64,000 bases of DNA from Tranquillimonas rosea. GTDB taxonomy: Bacteria; Pseudomonadota; Alphaproteobacteria; Rhodobacterales; Rhodobacteraceae. Every line of letters starts with the position of its first letter. The stretch's first letter is position 1. The translations under genes were made by a program, and so were the position numbers. A model generated the notes under the pieces. It made no database searches and was not told the origin of the DNA. It saw nothing but the letters and a program-made list of their open reading frames with translations. This document shows, piece by piece, positions 35,061-48,661 of this stretch. The DNA lies in the NCBI RefSeq assembly GCF_900111315.1, contig NZ_FOGU01000002.1, positions 248,001-312,000 on the forward strand. Direction: 5' to 3'.

Positions 35061-37375
35061 TGCGCCGTGAGTAACGGCGGCTTCTTCGAGGAGAGGCGCC
35101 GGGTTTCCGGCGGCTCAAACTGCAGGTCGATCTTGTCGTCCTTGATGCCGACCTTGACGACGCCACCCTTCGACAGCTGGCCGAAGAGCAGTTCCTCGGC
35201 GAGCGGTTTCTTGATGTGCTCCTGGATCACGCGACCAAGCGGGCGGGCGCCCATCTTGTCGTCGTAACCCTTCTCGCCGAGCCAGGCCGCGGCGTCCTCG
35301 GTCAGCTCGATCGAGACGTTGCGGTCCATCAGCTGCGCCTCGAGCTGGAGGACGAACTTCTCGACGACCTGGCGGATCACCTGCTTGGGCAGCGGCGCGA
35401 AGCTGATGACGGCGTCCAGACGGTTCCTGAACTCGGGCGTGAAGGTCCGCTCGATGGCGGCCGTATCCTCGCCCTCGCGCCGGTCGCGGCCAAAGCCGAT
35501 CGCCGACTTCGCCTGCTCGGTGGCGCCCGCGTTCGAGGTCATGATCAGCACCACGTTGCGGAAGTCCACCGCCCGGCCGTTATGGTCGGTCAGCTTGCCG
35601 TGGTCCATCACCTGCAGGAGGATGTTGAACACGTCCGGGTGCGCCTTTTCGATCTCGTCCAGCAGCAGCACGCAATGCGGGTGCTGGTCGACCCCGTCGG
35701 TCAGCAGACCGCCCTGGTCGAACCCGACATAGCCCGGCGGTGCCCCGATCAGGCGCGAGACGGCGTGCTTCTCCATGTACTCGGACATGTCGAAGCGCAG
35801 CATCTCGACGCCCAGCGTCGCGGCCAACTGCTTGGCGACCTCGGTCTTGCCGACGCCGGTGGGGCCGGCGAACAGGTAGTTGCCGATCGGTTTCTCGGGC
35901 TCGCGCAGACCCGCGCGGCTGAGCTTGATCGCCGACGACAGTGCCTCGATCGCGGTGTCCTGCCCGAAGACCACGCGCTTGAGCGTGCCTTCCAGGTCCT
36001 TGAGTACCTCGGCGTCGTTCTTGCTGACGTTCTTGGGCGGGATGCGGGCGATCTTGGCGACGACGGCCTCGATCTCCTTGGCACCGATGGTCTTGCGCCG
36101 CTTCGATTCGGCCACGAGATGCTGCGCCGCGCCGGCCTCGTCGATGACGTCGATGGCCTTGTCGGGCAGCTTGCGGTCGTTTATGTAACGCGCCGACAGT
36201 TCAACGGCGGTCTTGATCGCGTCGTGGGTGTACTTGATCTCGTGGTGGGTCTCGAAATACGGCTTTAGGCCCTTCAGGATCTTCACCGCGTCATCGACCG
36301 TGGGCTCGTTCACGTCGATCTTCTGGAAACGCCGCGACAGCGCACGGTCCTTCTCGAAGTGCTGGCGGAACTCCTTGTAGGTGGTCGAGCCCATGCAGCG
36401 CAGGCGGCCGCCCTGAAGCGCCGGCTTGAGCAGGTTGCTCGCGTCCATCGCGCCGCCCGAGGTGGCGCCCGCTCCGATCACGGTGTGGATCTCGTCGATG
36501 AACAGCACCGCGTCGGGATGCTCTTCTAGCTCCGAGACGACGGCCTTCAGCCGTTCCTCGAAATCGCCGCGATAGCGGGTGCCGGCCAGCAGCGCGCCCA
36601 TGTCGAGACTGTAGATCGTGGCGGTCGACAGGACATCGGGCGTCTCGCCCTTGACGATCTTGCGCGCCAGCCCCTCGGCGATGGCGGTCTTGCCGACGCC
36701 GGGGTCGCCCACCAGCAGCGGGTTGTTCTTGCGCCGACGGCACAGGACCTGGATGCAGCGCTCGACCTCGGTCTCGCGGCCGATCAGCGGATCGACATCG
36801 CCCTTGCGGGACTTGGCGTTGAGATCGACGCAGTACTTGGCGAGCGCCGATTCCTTCTGATCACCGTCTTCCTGGGACATTTCCTCTTCGATCTCCGTGG
36901 CCCCGCTGACCGGGCGCGCCTCGCCGAAGGAGGGATCCTTGGCGACACCGTGGGCGATGAAGTTGACCGCATCGTAACGGGTCATGTCCTGTTCCTGCAG
37001 GAAATAAGCCGCGTTCGACTCGCGCTCGGCGAAAATCGCGACGAGCACGTTGGCACCCGTCACCTCGCTGCGACCCGACGACTGAACGTGGATCGCGGCG
37101 CGCTGGATCACGCGCTGGAAGGCGGCGGTCGGTACGGCTTCGGACCCCTCGATCTCGGTAACGAGGGTGGAAAGGTCGTCGTCGATGAAGTCGACGAGCG
37201 TCGATTTCAGCTCATCGAGATCGACCGAGCAGGCCTGCATGACCTTCGCGGCGTCCGGCTCGTCCGTCAGCGCCAGCAGAAGGTGTTCCAGGGTGGCGAG
37301 TTCGTGGCGGCGGGCGTTGGCCAGAGCCAGCGCCGCGTGGATGGCTTGCTCGAGTGTATTCGAAAATGAAGGCAC
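35057..37375 (-). CDS. clpA: ATP-dependent Clp protease ATP-binding subunit ClpA
   Basis: AAA+ unfoldase for ClpP, 772 aa. The N-domain (residues 1-140) begins PSFSNTLEQAIHAALALAN. The first AAA module has Walker A GDPGVGKT, the second GPTGVGKT; the C-terminus carries a ClpP-binding region. The start is GTG 37375, with AAGGAG 8 nt upstream, which gives the family-typical N-terminus; an in-frame ATG at 37474 would add 33 atypical residues. No clpS gene is adjacent in this window, although ClpS often lies next to clpA. Confidence 0.95.
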   Translation of the reverse strand: MPSFSNTLEQAIHAALALANARRHELATLEHLLLALTDEPDAAKVMQACSVDLDELKSTLVDFIDDDLSTLVTEIEGSEAVPTAAFQRVIQRAAIHVQSSGRSEVTGANVLVAIFAERESNAAYFLQEQDMTRYDAVNFIAHGVAKDPSFGEARPVSGATEIEEEMSQEDGDQKESALAKYCVDLNAKSRKGDVDPLIGRETEVERCIQVLCRRRKNNPLLVGDPGVGKTAIAEGLARKIVKGETPDVLSTATIYSLDMGALLAGTRYRGDFEERLKAVVSELEEHPDAVLFIDEIHTVIGAGATSGGAMDASNLLKPALQGGRLRCMGSTTYKEFRQHFEKDRALSRRFQKIDVNEPTVDDAVKILKGLKPYFETHHEIKYTHDAIKTAVELSARYINDRKLPDKAIDVIDEAGAAQHLVAESKRRKTIGAKEIEAVVAKIARIPPKNVSKNDAEVLKDLEGTLKRVVFGQDTAIEALSSAIKLSRAGLREPEKPIGNYLFAGPTGVGKTEVAKQLAATLGVEMLRFDMSEYMEKHAVSRLIGAPPGYVGFDQGGLLTDGVDQHPHCVLLLDEIEKAHPDVFNILLQVMDHGKLTDHNGRAVDFRNVVLIMTSNAGATEQAKSAIGFGRDRREGEDTAAIERTFTPEFRNRLDAVISFAPLPKQVIRQVVEKFVLQLEAQLMDRNVSIELTEDAAAWLGEKGYDDKMGARPLGRVIQEHIKKPLAEELLFGQLSKGGVVKVGIKDDKIDLQFEPPETRRLSSKKPPLLTAQ

Positions 37376-37553
37376 GCGATGTGCTCCTTCTCTCTTGGCC
37401 GCTAGGGGCGTCCGCCCTTCTCGCGACCGTGGCCTCTTCATCTTAAAGCTTGGGGGTTTGCGGCCGTGCTTCAAGACTTTTCTACGTCGCGCCGCTCACA
37501 ATTCGGGCGCAGGCGTCTGTGTCGGGGTCGTCGTGGCGAAAAAGAGGGCGGGC

Positions 37554-38324
37554 TTAAAACTGGTCCTTGCGCCGCCGAATTTCCGCGAAGACCTCCGCGT
37601 CCCCGGCACCTTCCATAGATATAGCGCGTTTCACTTCATTCAAATGTGCCCGCAGGAACGGATTCGTGTCCAGCTCTTCGGACAGCAGCGACGGCACGGT
37701 CGGAAGTCCTTGTTCCCGCGCCGCTTCGACCGACTTGGCGCGGGCCTTCAGCGCCTCGTTTTCGGGCTCGATCGTCAGCGCGAACCGTGCATTGGTCATG
37801 GTATATTCGTGCCCGGAGTGGATGATTGTCTCCTTCGGCAGAGCGGCCAGCCGTGACAGGCTGTCCCACATCATCTCGGGCGTGCCCTCGAACACGCGGC
37901 CGCATCCGAGGGCCATCAGGCTGTCCGCGGTGAACGCCGCCTTCTCGTCCGGCAGGTGGAAGGCGATGTGCCCGACGGTGTGCCCCGAGACGTCCACCAC
38001 CTCGACCGTCTCGTCCGCGAAGGAAAACTTGTCACCGTCCTTCACCGCCATGTCGAGCGGGGGCAGGCGATGCGCGTCGTCCGCGGCGCCGACGACGCGC
38101 AGGTCGGGGTATTCGGCCTTGAGCCCGTCCAGCCCCTCGACGTGGTCGGCATGGTGGTGCGTGATGAAGACGTGGCTCAGCTTCCAGTCGTTGCGCTCCA
38201 GCGCGGCCAGGATCGGCGCCGCTTCCGGTGCATCGACCAGGGCGGTCTCGCCGCTTTCCTCGCAGTGGATGAGGAACGCGTAGTTGTCCGTGCGGCAGGG
38301 AATCGTTTCGATCTGAAGGGGCAT
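37554..38324 (-). CDS. gloB: Hydroxyacylglutathione hydrolase (glyoxalase II)
   Basis: Metallo-beta-lactamase-fold hydrolase, 256 aa, the usual length. The metal motif THHHADH is at residues 55-61, with further ligands His in SGHTVGH, Asp in FTADSL and His in HSGHEY. It hydrolyses S-lactoylglutathione to lactate and glutathione, completing methylglyoxal detoxification. Divergent from the methyltransferase gene with a 63-nt gap. Confidence 0.95.
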   Translation of the reverse strand: MPLQIETIPCRTDNYAFLIHCEESGETALVDAPEAAPILAALERNDWKLSHVFITHHHADHVEGLDGLKAEYPDLRVVGAADDAHRLPPLDMAVKDGDKFSFADETVEVVDVSGHTVGHIAFHLPDEKAAFTADSLMALGCGRVFEGTPEMMWDSLSRLAALPKETIIHSGHEYTMTNARFALTIEPENEALKARAKSVEAAREQGLPTVPSLLSEELDTNPFLRAHLNEVKRAISMEGAGDAEVFAEIRRRKDQF

Positions 38325-38387
38325 GGCAATCCGTCCGGTCTGTTCCTATCCTCTGGGCGAGACTTGCAGCTAACACGGGCGGCGGCA

Positions 38388-39131
38388 ATGCATCTGGATG
38401 TCCGCGATCTGCGGCGCTTCTACTACCGCACCCGGCTGGGGCGGGCGGCACAACGGGCGGTGCGGGACAAGCTCGTCGCGCTGTGGCCCGAGGCCGAGAA
38501 GCAGAACGTGCTGGGCTTCGGCTTTGCCGTCCCGCTGTTGCGTCCCTACCTCTCCGAGGCGCGGCGCGTCATCGGGCTGATGCCGGGGCAGCAGGGGGCG
38601 ATGCCGTGGCCCGCCGGCGGTCCGAACGTGTCGGTCCTGTGCGAAGAGCGGCTCTGGCCGATCCAGACGGGCCACGCTGACAAGCTGGTCCTCCTGCACG
38701 GGCTCGAGACCTCCGAGAACCCCGCCGGCGTCCTGGACGAGGCGTACCGCGTGCTCGGTCCCGGCGGCCGGGCGATGTTCATCGTGCCGAACCGGGCGGG
38801 GCTCTGGTCGCGCAGCGACCGCACGCCGTTCGGCTTCGGGCGGCCCTACAGCCTGAGCCAGCTCGAGGCGCAGCTGAAACGCCACGGCTTTGTCCCAGAA
38901 CAGCACGCCGCGGCGCTGTTCCAGCCGCCGAGCGAGCGGCGTTTCTGGATGCGGGCCGGCCCCCTGATGGAGCGCACGGGCTCGGGGCTGTCGCGACGTT
39001 ATGCGGGCGGCGTCCTGCTGGTCGAGGCGCTCAAGCAGGTCCCGGCGCCCACGCGGGGCAGCCCGGTGGTGACGCGCGAGCCGCTCGGTGTGCTCGACGG
39101 CATCGGCCAGCCTGGCGCCAAGCCGGTGTGA
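38388..39131 (+). CDS. Class I SAM-dependent methyltransferase-like protein
   Basis: Protein of 247 aa with a degenerate class I methyltransferase fold. [16 protein letters not shown] is in place of the usual E/DxGxGxG loop, and [35 protein letters not shown] is the typical strand-4/strand-5 segment. It is commonly found divergent from gloB in Rhodobacteraceae. The weak SAM loop leaves activity open. Substrate unknown. Confidence 0.8.
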   Translation: MHLDVRDLRRFYYRTRLGRAAQRAVRDKLVALWPEAEKQNVLGFGFAVPLLRPYLSEARRVIGLMPGQQGAMPWPAGGPNVSVLCEERLWPIQTGHADKLVLLHGLETSENPAGVLDEAYRVLGPGGRAMFIVPNRAGLWSRSDRTPFGFGRPYSLSQLEAQLKRHGFVPEQHAAALFQPPSERRFWMRAGPLMERTGSGLSRRYAGGVLLVEALKQVPAPTRGSPVVTREPLGVLDGIGQPGAKPV

Positions 39132-39263
39132 GACACAGCGGGAATCGTCGTGACAAGACGCCGCGCCCCGGCATGCGCGGCAGCCCGTCGCGGGCGCCGC
39201 TATCGGTGGCATGGCCTTGTCATGCGGGAACGTCGCGCGGGGCATGCCGTGGGGAAAGGGCTG

Positions 39264-39292
39264 TTGCGGGGTAGCGGGGGCTCTGCTACATG
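39264..39292 (+). promoter_or_regulatory. Candidate atp operon promoter
   Basis: TTGCGG (39264-39269), 17-bp spacer, TACATG (39287-39292). It would give a leader of about 100 nt to atpH. Beyond this, the 265-nt gap between the methyltransferase and atpH shows only a possible GTGGGG/CCCAC hairpin near 39330. Confidence 0.4.
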
Positions 39293-39396
39293 GACGCCGA
39301 TTTTGTGGATGACATGCCCGTGAGGCGTGGGGTCTGAGCATACCCACACCGCACGTCTTTGCGTGTCTGGGGCGGGAACTAATCGGAAGGATCGAC

Positions 39397-39957
39397 GTGG
39401 CCGAGACAGCATCGATTTCCAGCGGGATTGCAGAACGTTACGCGACGGCAGTCTTCGAGCTGGCGCGCGAGGACGGCGCACTGGACCGGACCGAGTCCGA
39501 TATCGACACCCTCGAAGGCGCGCTGAACGACAGCGCCGACTTTCGCAACCTGATCTCATCTCCGATCTACACGCGCGCCGAACTGGCGAAGGCGATCGGC
39601 GCGATCGCGGAGAAGATGGGTCTTTCGACGACCATGACGAACACCCTGCGCCTGATGGCGCAGAAGCGCCGGCTTTTCGCCCTGCCGCACCTGATCACGC
39701 GCCTGCGGGCGATGATCGCCGAGGAGAAGGGCGAGGTCACCGCGGACGTGACCGCCGCCAAGGCGCTGACCGACGGTCAGCGCAGCAAGCTGGCCGAGGT
39801 GCTGAAGGGCGCCGTCGGCCGAGACGTCAAACTGAACACGACGGTCGACGAGGCGCTGATTGGCGGCCTCGTCGTTAAAGTGGGCTCGAAGATGATCGAC
39901 ACCTCGATCCGCTCGAAGCTCAACGCCCTGCAGAACACCATGAAAGAGGTCGGATAA
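39397..39957 (+). CDS. atpH: ATP synthase F1 subunit delta
   Basis: Stator subunit linking F1 to the F0 b-subunits, 186 aa. Begins [15 protein letters not shown], the helical N-domain, and ends with the C-domain [26 protein letters not shown]. The start is GTG with GGAAGG upstream. It heads the F1 operon atpHAGDC; F0 genes are located elsewhere, as usual in this family. Confidence 0.96.
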   Translation: MAETASISSGIAERYATAVFELAREDGALDRTESDIDTLEGALNDSADFRNLISSPIYTRAELAKAIGAIAEKMGLSTTMTNTLRLMAQKRRLFALPHLITRLRAMIAEEKGEVTADVTAAKALTDGQRSKLAEVLKGAVGRDVKLNTTVDEALIGGLVVKVGSKMIDTSIRSKLNALQNTMKEVG

Positions 39958-41493
<1,536 letters not shown>

Positions 41494-41514
41494 AGCCCCA
41501 GGAAGGACAGCTAG

Positions 41515-43834
<2,320 letters not shown>

Positions 43835-43843
43835 GGAGGTCTC

Positions 43844-44275
43844 ATGGCCGACACGTTCCAGTTCGACCTGGTCAGCCCCGAGAGGCTGCTCGTCTCGAAA
43901 GAGATCACCGAGGTCGTCATTCCGGGCGCCGAAGGCGACCTGACGGCGATGGCGCAGCACGCGCCGATGCTGACCACGCTGCGGCCCGGCATCGTGCGGC
44001 TGTCCGGCTCTGACGGGTCCGACGAATACGCCGTGACCGGCGGTTTCGCCGAGATCGGCCCGTCGGGCGTCTCACTGCTGGCCGAACGGTCGATGCATGT
44101 GAGCGAGGTCACGCAGGACATTCTCGAGGACTTCATGACCGAAGCCGAAGAGAACTACCGCAAGGCCCGCGAGGCGGAAGAGCACGGCGCTGCCGACGAC
44201 ATCGCCAAGCTGCTCGCCGACATGGTCGCGATGGGGTCGCATATCGGTCTGTCGCCGCGGCAACCCAACCTCTGA
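43844..44275 (+). CDS. atpC: ATP synthase F1 subunit epsilon
   Basis: Rotor and regulatory subunit, 143 aa. Beta-sandwich N-domain ([30 protein letters not shown]) followed by a C-terminal helical hairpin. Nine nucleotides after atpD, with AAGGAGGT as Shine-Dalgarno. Last gene before a strong terminator. Confidence 0.96.
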   Translation: MADTFQFDLVSPERLLVSKEITEVVIPGAEGDLTAMAQHAPMLTTLRPGIVRLSGSDGSDEYAVTGGFAEIGPSGVSLLAERSMHVSEVTQDILEDFMTEAEENYRKAREAEEHGAADDIAKLLADMVAMGSHIGLSPRQPNL

Positions 44276-44301
44276 CGGACGCCACAGCGCGATCCGTTGC
44301 G

Positions 44302-44333
44302 GACCCCGGCCGGACGGCCGGGGTCTTTTCTTT
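44302..44333 (+). terminator. Rho-independent terminator of atpHAGDC
   Basis: Perfect 10-bp stem GACCCCGGCC/GGCCGGGGTC with a 4-nt loop, then TTTTCTTT. It lies 26 nt after atpC. Confidence 0.95.
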
Positions 44334-44374
44334 ATCTCCTCCGGGGATACGATGCCCGCGGCAGGGGAGGTCAC

Positions 44375-44725
44375 ATGCGTCGTCTCGAGTCACGCACCCT
44401 CGGTATCGATCAGGGCAGCCTGCTGCTGTTTTCCGATTTCAAGGACGGGGGCGAGATGTGGACCGGCGCGGGCGCGCGTGAGCTTCAGCGCGACATCGCC
44501 TTTTCCGAGCCGTTCGTCGCGCCGCCCAATGTCCAGGTCAGCCTGTCCATGTGGGACATCGACAGCGCCGCGAACATCCGCGCGGACATCAGCAGCGCCG
44601 CGGTGTCCGAACGTGGGTTCACGATCGTGTTCCGAACCTGGGGCGACACCCGCATCGCCCGTGTCCGCGCCGATTGGCTCGCGCTCGGGCCGTTGTCCGA
44701 TGACGATCTGTGGGACGTTCCGTAA
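44375..44725 (+). CDS. H-type lectin domain protein
   Basis: Small protein, 116 aa, almost wholly an H-type lectin domain (PF09458 type): RDIAFSEPFVAPPNVQVSLSMWDI, then FTIVFRTWGDTRIARVRADWLALG, the Trp-rich sheet known from snail agglutinins. No signal peptide is visible, so it may be cytoplasmic or exported by another route. ATG 44375 has AGGGGAGG upstream. Located after the atp terminator, so it needs its own promoter. Role unknown; related single-domain proteins occur in many Rhodobacteraceae. Confidence 0.82.
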   Translation: MRRLESRTLGIDQGSLLLFSDFKDGGEMWTGAGARELQRDIAFSEPFVAPPNVQVSLSMWDIDSAANIRADISSAAVSERGFTIVFRTWGDTRIARVRADWLALGPLSDDDLWDVP

Positions 44726-44827
44726 CGTCACCCGGAAAAGGTGCGTCGACCTAGTCCATTTGGGTCATGTGGTCGCGGGCGGCGTTCGGCATAACACTCA
44801 CGATTTCGATAGCGATTAATTAGTACA

Positions 44828-44875
44828 CCCATTTTCAATGGGAGAAGGGGGCCGGTCTGGTGCGACCGGTCCCCT
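44828..44875. repeat. Two inverted repeats between convergent lectin and luxR genes
   Basis: CCCATT-TTC-AATGGG (44828-44842, perfect) and an 11-bp imperfect stem GGGGGCCGGTC/GACCGGTCCCC (44847-44874, one G-T pair). No T-run on either strand, so termination is uncertain. The surrounding 179-nt gap is more AT-rich than the rest of the window and holds nothing else I can name. Confidence 0.4.
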
Positions 44876-44904
44876 ACTTACTTCGCCGCCGGTTCGTTCG
44901 GATT

Positions 44905-46020
44905 TCAGCCGGACACGGACGCGCTGCAGAGCCGCGCGGCGCAGACCGCGAGGTCCAGTTGACGCCGCAATCCGCACCGGCCCACCGCCGTCTTGATCTG
45001 GTTGCGCACCGTGTGGACGCTGACGCCCCGGTCCTGGGCGATCTCCTCGACCAGATGCCCTTCGGTCAGCGCCAGCGTGATCTCCGCCTCGGCCTGGGTC
45101 AGGCCCAAGGTCGCCTGCAGCCGCGCGACGAGGTCGGGCGAGGTCGCCATCGGCGCCAGCACGAAAAGCCGGCGCGGCCCGTCCAGCCCCAGCGTCAGGG
45201 CGGCATGCCAGTCGTCCAGGACGTCGGGGGCGAGGTCGCCCGTCCAGACCTGCCAGCGCGCGCCCTGCGCGTCCCGCAGCATCGTCCCGGCCAGTCCCGG
45301 CGCCATCGGCAGCGGCCTGCCCGGCGGCCGCGCGGCACAGCGCAGACGGTTCCGCATGTCCCTTCGGATCGGGCTGCCCGCCGCCAGCAGCCGCTCGGCT
45401 TCGGCGTTCGCGAACAGGATATGCTCGTCGGGATCGATCACGCAGATCGCCGCGCTCTTGCCTTCCGCCACGGCCGTGCCGGCGCTCTCGATGCTGGCCT
45501 CGGCCAGCCTGCGGTTCACCTGCCACGCCTGCCGCAGCGAGGGCAGCAACCGGTGCAGCAGGCTCATCCAGGCCGGCTCCAGCGTGTCGCGCCGGGCCTG
45601 CGTGATGCTGCCGCCCAGCAGCAGCGTCGCCCCTTCGGTCTGTGCGATGACCGCCCCGCCGCCGCCACGGGCATCGCCCTGTGGCCGCACCCAGTCGGCA
45701 TAGAACTCGGTCCCGAGCAGCTTGTGCTCGGGGCACATCTCGGAGGAGCGCATCACGGTTCCCGCCGGAGCCTGCGCCAGCCGCGGACCCCAGACATTCA
45801 GCGCGGCGAAATGGCGTTCGTAGAGGTCGACCCAGTAGGGATCGTGCTCGGTCACCAGGGTGAACGGGCCCCGCCGGCCGTCGAGGCCCACGCCGTAGAG
45901 ATGCGGCATCGTTCCGGGCAGGGCCCGGGAGATCTCCTCGATCACCGCCTGCCATCGGTCTGGCGCGATCGCGGCAGACATGATCTGCGTCGTCAGGCGG
46001 TCGAGTGACGTGCTGTCCAT
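44905..46020 (-). CDS. LuxR-family transcriptional regulator
   Basis: Regulator of 371 aa. The C-terminal LuxR helix-turn-helix (about 305-365) reads LTQAEAEITLALTEGHLVEEIAQDRGVSVHTVRNQI. The central part (about 185-285) looks like a PAS-type sensor (AICVIDPDEHILFANAEAERLL). The N-terminal third is unassigned, and I do not see an acyl-homoserine-lactone domain. It starts 18 nt after prs on the same strand and may be co-transcribed with it. Target genes are unknown. Confidence 0.85.
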   Translation of the reverse strand: MDSTSLDRLTTQIMSAAIAPDRWQAVIEEISRALPGTMPHLYGVGLDGRRGPFTLVTEHDPYWVDLYERHFAALNVWGPRLAQAPAGTVMRSSEMCPEHKLLGTEFYADWVRPQGDARGGGGAVIAQTEGATLLLGGSITQARRDTLEPAWMSLLHRLLPSLRQAWQVNRRLAEASIESAGTAVAEGKSAAICVIDPDEHILFANAEAERLLAAGSPIRRDMRNRLRCAARPPGRPLPMAPGLAGTMLRDAQGARWQVWTGDLAPDVLDDWHAALTLGLDGPRRLFVLAPMATSPDLVARLQATLGLTQAEAEITLALTEGHLVEEIAQDRGVSVHTVRNQIKTAVGRCGLRRQLDLAVCAARLCSASVSG

Positions 46021-46038
46021 CCGTGGCCTGTGTCGTCG

Positions 46039-47058
46039 TCAGAGCTTGGCGTAGGTACCTTCGTAGATCGGGCCGAGCGTGTCGATATCCAGCAACGACG
46101 AGATCGAGGTCCCGTTCCATGTGTTCAGGATCGCCTGGGCAAAGATCGGCGCGGTGGGCACGATGCGGATGTTCGGGCAGGTCCTGACCGCCTCGGGCGC
46201 CTCGATCGTGTCGGTGATCACCAGGCTCTTCAGCTGCGAGCCGGTCACCCGCTCGATCGCCGGGCCCGACAGCACGCCGTGGGTGGTATAGGCGTGGACC
46301 TCGGCCGCGCCGTTCTCCAGCAGCACGTCCGCTGCCTTGCACAGCGTCCCGGCCGTGTCGCAGATGTCGTCGACGATGATGCAGGTCTGGTCCTTCACGT
46401 CGCCGATCACGGTCATCTCGGCCACTTCGCCCTGCTTCTCGCGGCGCTTGTCGACGATCGCCAGCGCGCAGCCGATGCGCTGCGCCAGCTCACGCGCGCG
46501 GGCCACACCGCCGACGTCGGGCGAGACCACGGTGACGTTGTCCAGGTTGCCCTTGAAGTGGTGCTCGATGTCCAGCGCGAAGATCGGCGCGGCATAGAGG
46601 TTGTCGACGGGGATGTCGAAGAACCCCTGGATCTGCGCCGCGTGCAGGTCCATCGTCAGGATCCGCTCGATCCCGGCCTCGGTCAGCATGTTCGCCACCA
46701 GCTTGGCCGAAATCGGCGTGCGCGACTTGGTGCGCCGGTCCTGCCGGGCATAGCCGAAATACGGGATCACCGCCGTCGTCCGCGACGCCGAGGATCGCCG
46801 CAGCGCATCCGCGATGATGAGCAGCTCCATCAGGTTGTCGTTCGCGGGGCGCGACACCGGCTGGATGATGAACATGTCCTCGCCGCGGACGTTCTCGAAC
46901 ACTTCGACGAAGATTTCGCCGTCGTTGAACCGCTCGACGCGCGCGTCCACCAGGCCGACGCTCATGCCGCGATGCATCGACATGCGGCGCGCGATGGCAT
47001 TGGCGAGCGTGAGGTTGGCGTTGCCGGCGATCAGCTTCGGCTCGGTCATGGAGGGCAT
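46039..47058 (-). CDS. prs: Ribose-phosphate pyrophosphokinase
   Basis: Makes PRPP from ribose 5-phosphate and ATP, 339 aa. Marks: FNDGEIFVEVFENVRGEDMFIIQP, YFGYARQDRRTKSRTPISAKL, and the PRPP-binding loop CIIVDDICDTAGTL. Two starts are possible: 47058 (MPSM...) or 47049. The upstream context has no clear Shine-Dalgarno for either. The gene feeds purine, pyrimidine, histidine and tryptophan synthesis. Confidence 0.96.
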   Translation of the reverse strand: MPSMTEPKLIAGNANLTLANAIARRMSMHRGMSVGLVDARVERFNDGEIFVEVFENVRGEDMFIIQPVSRPANDNLMELLIIADALRRSSASRTTAVIPYFGYARQDRRTKSRTPISAKLVANMLTEAGIERILTMDLHAAQIQGFFDIPVDNLYAAPIFALDIEHHFKGNLDNVTVVSPDVGGVARARELAQRIGCALAIVDKRREKQGEVAEMTVIGDVKDQTCIIVDDICDTAGTLCKAADVLLENGAAEVHAYTTHGVLSGPAIERVTGSQLKSLVITDTIEAPEAVRTCPNIRIVPTAPIFAQAILNTWNGTSISSLLDIDTLGPIYEGTYAKL

Positions 47059-47164
47059 GGGGCAGGGATCCTGGGTCGACGGAGAGTCACGGAGTCGTCA
47101 CGTTGACACCGCTTAGCACGCGCCTACGGTGCGTGAAATACAAGCAGGGATCGGGGGGATGCGG

Positions 47165-47764
47165 ATGGCGCATATCGACTACTACTTCGCGACGGTGTCG
47201 CCGTTCACATACCTCGCTGGGCTCAGGATGGAAGAGATCGCGCAGCGTCACGGCGCGACCGTGACCTACAAGCCTCTCGACATCCTCGCGCTGTTCGCCC
47301 GCACCGGCGGCACGCCCCCGAAGGAGCGTCACCCCTCGCGCCAGGAATACCGGCTGCAGGAGCTTCAGCGCCTGTCCGTGCTCAACGACATGCCGATCAA
47401 CCTCAAGCCGGCGCACTGGCCAACGAATCCCGCGCCGTCCTCCTATGCCATCATCGCCGCGCAGCAGGCGGGCGGCGGCGATCTGGGCCGTCTCGCCCAC
47501 GGCATCTGCCGCGCCTGCTGGGCCGAAGAGCGCGACATCGCCCAGGACGAGGTCGTGCGCGACTGCCTGTCCGACGCCGGTTTCGACCCCGCTCTGGCCG
47601 ACAAGGGCCTGCTCGCCGGGGCCGAGACCTACGAGCGCAATCTCGAGGACGCGGTCGCAGCAGGGGCCTTCGGGGCGCCGTTCTACATCACCGACAGCGG
47701 CGGGCGCTTCTGGGGGCAGGACCGCCTGCACCATCTCGACAGGCATCTGGCCGGCGAACTGTGA
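47165..47764 (+). CDS. 2-hydroxychromene-2-carboxylate isomerase/DsbA-like protein
   Basis: Thioredoxin-fold protein, 199 aa, of the GST-kappa/HCCA isomerase group. IDYYFATVSPFTYLAG at residues 3-18 has Ser-Pro in place of the DsbA Cys-x-x-Cys, as expected for the glutathione-dependent isomerases. GAFGAPFYI carries the cis-Pro. The family's named reaction is in naphthalene breakdown, but most members act in unknown pathways. ATG 47165 follows GGGGGG; ATG 47159 is possible. The hydrolase gene starts in its stop codon. Confidence 0.85.
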   Translation: MAHIDYYFATVSPFTYLAGLRMEEIAQRHGATVTYKPLDILALFARTGGTPPKERHPSRQEYRLQELQRLSVLNDMPINLKPAHWPTNPAPSSYAIIAAQQAGGGDLGRLAHGICRACWAEERDIAQDEVVRDCLSDAGFDPALADKGLLAGAETYERNLEDAVAAGAFGAPFYITDSGGRFWGQDRLHHLDRHLAGEL

Positions 47765-48567
47765 GCGTCGAGACCCGCGGCGGTCATCCCGTCTTCGTCG
47801 CCCACCGGGGCCGTGGCGCGCGTCCGGCCCTGTTGATCCACGCCTCCCTCGCCTCGCACCGCGCCTGGAGCGGCGTGATGACCCGGCTCTCCGACGCGCT
47901 GTCGATGACCGCGTTCGACCTGCCGGGCCACGGGCAGAGCGGCGACTGGCACGGGCAGGGCGACTACCTCGATCTCTGCGCCGGGGTCACCGCCGACTGC
48001 CTCGCCGGTCCGGCCGATCTCGTGGGCCATTCCTTCGGCGCGGTCGTGGCGCTGAAGGTCGCGCTGGAACGTCCCGATCTCTGCCGCTCGCTCACCCTGG
48101 TCGAGCCGGTGCTCTTCGCCGCCGCCCGGGGCAGCGCGGGGCATGACAGCTGCCGGGCCGCCCATCTCGACATCTTCGCCGCCCTCGACCGTGGCGACAC
48201 GAGCGCCGCCGCGCGCGGCTTCACCGATCTTTGGGGCGCGGGGCAGCCGTGGGAGGCGCTGAGCGACGCCCAGAAGCACGGCTTCGCCGATCGGATGTGG
48301 ATGGTCGGCGCCGCCGATGCCGCCCTCGACGCCGATTCCCATGGCCTTCTCGCTCCCGGCCGGCTCGAGGCCCTGAACCGCCCTGTCCTGCTGATCCGGG
48401 GCGCCGAAAGCCCCGCCGTGATGCCGGCGATCCTCGAGACGCTCGCCGCGCGGCTGCCGGATGCCCGTTCCGTGACCGTGCCCGGCGCCGGCCACATGGC
48501 GCCGCTGACCCACCCCGTGGCCGTGGCGGATGCCATCCGCGCCCGGCACCTCGGCGCGCCGCTCTGA
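47761..48567 (+). CDS. Alpha/beta hydrolase
   Basis: Cytoplasmic alpha/beta hydrolase, 268 aa. Nucleophile S91 in LVGHSFGAVVAL, an oxyanion region in LLIHASLASHRAW, and the catalytic His in VPGAGHMAPLTHP. GTG start overlapping the isomerase stop (GTGA). Substrate unknown; esters or C-C bonds are both possible. Converges on the threonine aldolase gene with an intergenic repeat between them. Confidence 0.88.
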   Translation: MSVETRGGHPVFVAHRGRGARPALLIHASLASHRAWSGVMTRLSDALSMTAFDLPGHGQSGDWHGQGDYLDLCAGVTADCLAGPADLVGHSFGAVVALKVALERPDLCRSLTLVEPVLFAAARGSAGHDSCRAAHLDIFAALDRGDTSAAARGFTDLWGAGQPWEALSDAQKHGFADRMWMVGAADAALDADSHGLLAPGRLEALNRPVLLIRGAESPAVMPAILETLAARLPDARSVTVPGAGHMAPLTHPVAVADAIRARHLGAPL

Positions 48568-48586
48568 GCGGCGCGCGACGTCCCGT

Positions 48587-48645
48587 CTTCTTCTGCCCTG
48601 AAATATCCCCGCCGGAGGCGCCGCCGCCCGTCAGGGCGGCGGACA
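48587..48645 (+). repeat. Rhodobacterales-type intergenic repeat, copy 2
   Basis: CTTCTTCTGCC-N3-AAATATCCC core at 48587, followed by a GC-rich palindromic arm (GCCGCCGCCC/GGGCGGCGG). Lies between the convergent hydrolase and threonine aldolase genes. Confidence 0.75.
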
Positions 48646-48661
48646 GCAGCGCCGGCCCGCC

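Noticed and set aside
37448..37475. RpoH promoter before clpA
   Set aside because: CTTGAA is perfect, but with 16-bp spacing the -10 is CCAAGC and does not fit CCATAT well; not strong enough to annotate.
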